From NCBI GenBank assembly GCA_018658605.1, contig JABHUV010000174.1, positions 1 through 11,572 of the forward strand: a stretch of 11,572 nt of DNA, written 5' to 3'. This document shows, piece by piece, positions 7,742-11,572 of this stretch (the stretch's first letter is position 1; each line of letters starts with the position of its first letter). The notes under the pieces were generated by a model. It saw only the letters and a program-made list of their open reading frames with translations, made no database searches and was not told where the DNA came from. Source of the DNA: Planctomycetaceae bacterium. Its GTDB lineage: Bacteria > Planctomycetota > Planctomycetia > Pirellulales > Pirellulaceae. Both the position numbers and the translations under genes were made by a program.

Positions 7742-10363
7742 GTGCGCCGTTTTTTCACAGCAGTCGTCGTAATGACAGTTATTTTTGGTGGCATTCATCG
7801 TACTGCCGCTCAAGATACCGTTCGAGTACACGCGGGTTTGCAAGTCCTTTATACATTTGAAACGGGGCAAGGAAATACGGTTTTTGACCGGTCTGGAAAC
7901 GGTCCTGCACTTAACTTAAAAATCGCTAACAACGATGCTGTCAAATGGCTCAACGGTGCACTTCAAGTAAACAGTGCCACCATGATCAAATCTACGGCTC
8001 CCGCGCGAAAAATCATTGATTTCGCCAAACGAACCCGTGGACTCACGATTGAAGCTTGGGTAGATCCGGCCAACGACCGTCAGGATGGCCCGGCTCGACT
8101 GGTCACTCTCTCCGGTAACACGAGCGTCCGTAATTTTACTCTGGGCCAAGACGCGAATCATTACGATGTGCGAATACGCACAACCGCCACGACAAAAAAC
8201 GGCATTCCCTCCACACCAACCCCTTCCGAAACTGCCAGCACTCGTTTAACGCACGTCCTCGTCACTCGCCAAGCGGACGGGACCACTCGCATTTTTATCA
8301 ATGGCCAACAGCAAGCCACTGCTCAGATCAAAGGTGATTTTGGAAACTGGGACGACAGTTTTGCTTTGTCTCTGGTAGACGAGGCGAGCGGAGGCCGACC
8401 GTGGCTTGGCACACTGCACCTAGTCGCCATCTATAGTCGACCGTTGTCTGCGAAAGAAGTAACTCAAAACTATACGGCTGGACCTGGCGCGAAAACTGGC
8501 GAAATGTTCGCACAACGACGCCATGAACAGTTCTTTGAGGTCAAAATCGCCCCGCTCTTTGCCAGAAACTGCCTTGGCTGCCACGGCGCCGAGAACCACA
8601 AAGGTAAGTTGAATCTGGCTCGAAAAATAGATGCATTTAAAGGGGGCGAAAGTGGTAAAGTCATTTTGGCGGGCAACCCTAATGAAAGCTTGCTGTTAGA
8701 GCAAGTTATCTCAGGAGATATGCCTCCCGAAGGACCGTCACTTACCGAACAGGAGATCAAAGACCTTCAGCAGTGGATTAAAAACGGAGCAGTTTGGACA
8801 GTCGATGTTATTGACCAAGCACTATATGCTAACAATCCCCCCACCGATATCTGGTTACAACGACTTACGATTTCAGAATATATCGGCACCGTTAAGCAAA
8901 CTATCGGAGTTGATATTTCCGAGCAAGCAACCACGCTGCTGCCCCCAGACATACGTGCCGACGGGTTCAGTAATACCGCCTACAACCTCAATGTCGATCT
9001 AAAACACATTGAAACCTATGCACATCTCGCTGAACAAATTGTACAGAAGGTGGATGTAGCCGAATTTGCGGCACGGTTCTCTAAAAGCCGCAAGCTCTCC
9101 ACGGATGATACGATGCGTGACTTTGTTGCCAACATGGGCGCGTGGATTCTCCGCGGGCCATTAGACGAACGAGAGATTTCAATCTACAGCGGAATAGCCA
9201 CAACGATAGCCAGCGCCGGCGGTTCGTTCGACGAAGCCGCTGGATTAATTATTGAAGCGATGATTCAATCTCCAAGATTCATTTATCGAGTTGAGCATCA
9301 ACGTGGAGACGGATCAGCTTGGCCCGTGAGTGATTACGAAATGGCATCACGCATGAGTTACATTCTGTGGGGCACATCACCAGACCAGCCGTTGATGCAA
9401 GCCGCCAAAGACGGCCGCCTACAAGATGCCACTAACGTCGCTGCACAAGTAAAACGTATGCTTGAAAATCCGCTAGCAAAAAAACAATCTGCTCGATTTA
9501 TTACCGAATGGCTCGATCTTGATCGCCTAGAGAACTTACAACCTAATGCAAAACGATTCCCCGCTTGGAACGCCTCACTTGCCCAAGACATGCAGCGAGA
9601 AACCGTAGCATTTTTTCAAGACATCGTTTGGCAACAAAAACGTCCCCTATCCGATCTCTTCAATGCCCAATTCACCTACGCCACACCACAACTCGCTAAA
9701 TTCTACGGAATTGCCACACAAACCAACTCCGCCAAAAACGAACTACAACGTTACGATCTGAGCAATGTTCCTGAACGCGGTGGTTTTCTCACCCATGCCA
9801 GTACACTAACAGTCGGTGGCGATGATGCCTCGATGGTAACTCGCGGGCTATTTGTCCTCAACGATATACTCAGAGGTGCCGTCAACGATCCACCTCCCGG
9901 ACTCGACACCACACCCGTTCCTGTGAAAAAAGGACTCTCGCAACGCAGTATTGCTGAGAAGCGAATTGCGAACTCCGCCTGTACTGGGTGTCACAGCAAA
10001 TTCGAACCTCTCGCGTTTGGACTTGAAAAATTTAACGGCATCGGAGTTTTCAATAACCAAGACGAACATGGAAACAAATTGCGAGCCGACGGTGAGATAT
10101 TATTTCCCGGAACAGCGGTCGCCATTCAATACAAATCCGCAAGCGAACTCATGGATTTACTTGCAAGTAATAAACGAGTCCAAGAAACAATTACTTGGAA
10201 ATTGACGCAATTCGCTCTAGGGCGACCGCTTGCTGCTACAGATGCTAGGATTATCAATCAAATACACACTGCCGCATGGGCCCATGAAGGAACATACCAA
10301 AATTTAATGACGGCCATACTGACAAGTGATCTCGTGATGCTTACTCAAACCCAAACTGAATAA
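7742..10363 (+). CDS. Large exported c-type cytochrome: LamG - PSCyt1 - DUF1587/1595/1592/1588/1585
   Basis: This 873-residue protein is the second cytochrome of the window and belongs to the DUF1592 type. It starts at GTG with a strong GGAGG. A Sec signal covers residues 1-24 (TAA/QD region). A LamG/concanavalin A-like domain is at about 32-246 (LQVLYTFETGQGN, LTIEAWVDP, RIFINGQQQ). PSCyt1 at about 262-350 has the haem motif CLGCH (277-281) and MPP (327-329). Then follow DUF1587 (about 373-415, RLTISEYIGTVKQTIG), DUF1595 (about 455-515), DUF1592 (about 527-655, DYEMASRMSYILWG), DUF1588 (about 675-772, RGGFLTHASTLTVGG, with a second haem motif CTGCH at 747-751) and DUF1585 (about 785-863). 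It should be a di-haem envelope protein with a possible glycan-binding module; its reaction is unknown. It precedes a DUF1552 gene, its usual partner, by 119 bp on the same strand. Confidence 0.92.
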   Translation: MRRFFTAVVVMTVIFGGIHRTAAQDTVRVHAGLQVLYTFETGQGNTVFDRSGNGPALNLKIANNDAVKWLNGALQVNSATMIKSTAPARKIIDFAKRTRGLTIEAWVDPANDRQDGPARLVTLSGNTSVRNFTLGQDANHYDVRIRTTATTKNGIPSTPTPSETASTRLTHVLVTRQADGTTRIFINGQQQATAQIKGDFGNWDDSFALSLVDEASGGRPWLGTLHLVAIYSRPLSAKEVTQNYTAGPGAKTGEMFAQRRHEQFFEVKIAPLFARNCLGCHGAENHKGKLNLARKIDAFKGGESGKVILAGNPNESLLLEQVISGDMPPEGPSLTEQEIKDLQQWIKNGAVWTVDVIDQALYANNPPTDIWLQRLTISEYIGTVKQTIGVDISEQATTLLPPDIRADGFSNTAYNLNVDLKHIETYAHLAEQIVQKVDVAEFAARFSKSRKLSTDDTMRDFVANMGAWILRGPLDEREISIYSGIATTIASAGGSFDEAAGLIIEAMIQSPRFIYRVEHQRGDGSAWPVSDYEMASRMSYILWGTSPDQPLMQAAKDGRLQDATNVAAQVKRMLENPLAKKQSARFITEWLDLDRLENLQPNAKRFPAWNASLAQDMQRETVAFFQDIVWQQKRPLSDLFNAQFTYATPQLAKFYGIATQTNSAKNELQRYDLSNVPERGGFLTHASTLTVGGDDASMVTRGLFVLNDILRGAVNDPPPGLDTTPVPVKKGLSQRSIAEKRIANSACTGCHSKFEPLAFGLEKFNGIGVFNNQDEHGNKLRADGEILFPGTAVAIQYKSASELMDLLASNKRVQETITWKLTQFALGRPLAATDARIINQIHTAAWAHEGTYQNLMTAILTSDLVMLTQTQTE

Positions 10364-10412
10364 AACCTATAAGCTAATCTCCATTTTTTCTTTCCTCCAA
10401 TCACGCGATCAC

Positions 10413-10431
10413 GTCATAATATACTTATGAC
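10413..10431. repeat. Perfect 7-bp inverted repeat between cytochrome and DUF1552 genes
   Basis: Arms GTCATAA (10413-10419) and TTATGAC (10425-10431) are separated by TATAC. It is the best perfect short dyad noticed in the intergenic regions. No T-tract follows, so a terminator is unlikely. The size and symmetry fit a dimeric regulator's operator; it overlaps TATACT (10420-10425), a good -10 match that lacks a recognisable -35. Confidence 0.4.
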
Positions 10432-10471
10432 TACAAATAGACCTGAGCTCCGCAAAGGCTTGAAATATGTC

Positions 10472-10476
10472 AAGGA
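10472..10476 (+). promoter_or_regulatory. Shine-Dalgarno AAGGA for the DUF1552 gene
   Basis: AAGGA lies six bases upstream of the ATG at 10483 and supports that start over an out-of-frame ATG at 10467. Confidence 0.7.
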
Positions 10477-10482
10477 TTTTAC

Positions 10483-11572
10483 ATGTCTGCTAAAACAATA
10501 AATCGTCGAACCATGCTCAAGGCAGTCGGCTCAATCTCCATCGGGTTACCGCTTCTCGAAGAGATGATTCAACCTGCTATCGCCGCAGCGAAAGATGACG
10601 TACCAATTAGGGCATTCAATATTTTCTTTGGTCTCGGTATCCCTGCACCGCTGCAAGCGGAAGGTTTTGATGATGTTCTGGAGCCATTGAAACCACTTGG
10701 TGAAAAACTGTTAATTATGCGGAACGTCAACCAAATCCGCTGTGACGAAAGTGGCATCAATGCGCACTATGACGGAGCCGCTGGGGCTTTTACCGCTAGT
10801 GCACCTGATGGTGAAGCACGAGCGGGAGGTGCCTCTATTGAGCAATTGGTCCGGCAAGCCCATTATCCTAATGGCCAACCCACAGGAGTTGTTCCCACAT
10901 TGGTTGGCGGAACTTTCTTCCGCCGTAGCCGTGTCGGGCGATATGTTCACAGTTACAACAAAGACGGTACAGTTGCTGCCACCATTCAAGAAAAACCTCG
11001 TGATCTATTCGCGCGGGTTTTTGGTTCCGTCGCTTTAGCCAGTAATAACAAAGATGCTCGACGCCGAGCGTTGAAGCAAAGTGTGTTGGACTCCGTCATC
11101 GATGACTTTCATTTTTACACGGGTGCTAATTCACCGCTGGGAGCTAACTCTAAATCTCGCATCGCAGATCACTTAGATCGGATTCGGGAATACGAACAAC
11201 GTGCATTCGCCCTCGATGCTGACCCCCATGCGCCCAAACGTCCGTTGAGATCCAAAATACCCCACGGTGGTGCCTCGGACCCTGGCGGACAAGGGATTGA
11301 TATTACGTTAGAGCAACTGACGACGGAATGGCGTTTGATGGCGGATTTGTATGCGTTGTCCATTCAAATGGACCGAGTACGATTTGGTTCGTTGACATTC
11401 TTGGCCGCCGGTGAACGTATTCGTTTAAAAGGCGAATATGAATATGACGGAAAGCACCGTTGGTCCTTTGATGATGCTCAACAACATAATGCCAGTGGCG
11501 ATCAAGGATGCAGTCATGAATGGTGGCACAAGTTTAATGAAAATAAAAAGAATGAAGCACTACGTGCCCATG
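10483..11572 (+). CDS. Tat-exported DUF1552 protein, 3' end outside window
   Basis: The first 363 codons of a DUF1552 protein are present and the frame is open to the right edge; full-length members are usually somewhat over 400 residues, so a C-terminal part is missing. DUF1552 proteins are the regular neighbours of DUF1592-type cytochromes and have no established activity. The start carries a twin-arginine motif (NRRTMLK, Arg8-Arg9) followed by a weakly hydrophobic stretch to about residue 35 (AIAAA), so it is probably exported folded through Tat. Visible family features include FFGLGIPAP (48-56), LGEKLLIMRNV (72-82), the NAHYDGAAGAFTA segment (93-105), a VPTLVGG segment (137-143), EQLTTEWRLMADLYALSIQ (277-295) and a His-rich CSHEWWHKF (343-351) that could bind metal. 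The long Arg/Lys- and Glu-rich part at 180-250 looks helical. The pair 7742-10363 plus this gene mirrors the cytochrome/DUF1501 pair on the other strand. Confidence 0.9.
   Translation, partial: MSAKTINRRTMLKAVGSISIGLPLLEEMIQPAIAAAKDDVPIRAFNIFFGLGIPAPLQAEGFDDVLEPLKPLGEKLLIMRNVNQIRCDESGINAHYDGAAGAFTASAPDGEARAGGASIEQLVRQAHYPNGQPTGVVPTLVGGTFFRRSRVGRYVHSYNKDGTVAATIQEKPRDLFARVFGSVALASNNKDARRRALKQSVLDSVIDDFHFYTGANSPLGANSKSRIADHLDRIREYEQRAFALDADPHAPKRPLRSKIPHGGASDPGGQGIDITLEQLTTEWRLMADLYALSIQMDRVRFGSLTFLAAGERIRLKGEYEYDGKHRWSFDDAQQHNASGDQGCSHEWWHKFNENKKNEALRAH

Overview
The window looks like chromosomal DNA of a planctomycete, most likely a marine Pirellulaceae- or Planctomycetaceae-type organism with moderate GC. 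The reason is its gene content. It carries two different examples of the exported 'planctomycete cytochrome plus Tat-exported partner' gene pairs (PSCyt1/DUF1549/DUF1553 with DUF1501, and PSCyt1/DUF1587-DUF1595-DUF1592-DUF1588-DUF1585 with DUF1552). These are massively expanded in Planctomycetes and rare elsewhere. No RNA genes, insertion sequences, CRISPR arrays or phage genes were seen.

Layout: the window is split by a divergent intergenic region at about 6391-6685. To its left everything reads on the minus strand, in this order of transcription: a large c-type cytochrome with an embedded LamG domain (3196-6390), a Tat-exported DUF1501 protein (1713-3161), a secreted glycerophosphodiester phosphodiesterase-family protein (859-1686), then after a 256-bp gap a secreted serine hydrolase/esterase that runs off the left edge (1-602). 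The first three are separated by only 34 and 26 bp and are probably one operon. To its right everything reads on the plus strand: a ThuA-like protein (6686-7522), a second large c-type cytochrome with an N-terminal LamG domain (7742-10363), and a Tat-exported DUF1552 protein that runs off the right edge (10483-11572).

How the genes may work together: all seven products carry an export signal (Sec, Tat or possibly lipoprotein), so the locus encodes an extracytoplasmic set. Both cytochromes have two CxxCH haem-binding motifs plus a LamG (concanavalin A-like) domain that could bind carbohydrate. Each is followed by a Tat-exported partner, and there are hydrolases around them (esterase, GDPD, ThuA-like). 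By family knowledge and inference this suggests a cell-envelope module that binds and oxidatively or hydrolytically processes a complex substrate such as a polysaccharide or a phosphodiester-containing polymer. The biochemical role of the DUF families is not established, and nothing in the sequence names the substrate.

The best candidate for an undescribed system is this back-to-back arrangement of the two cytochrome/Tat-partner types, each with its own LamG domain, around one shared control region.
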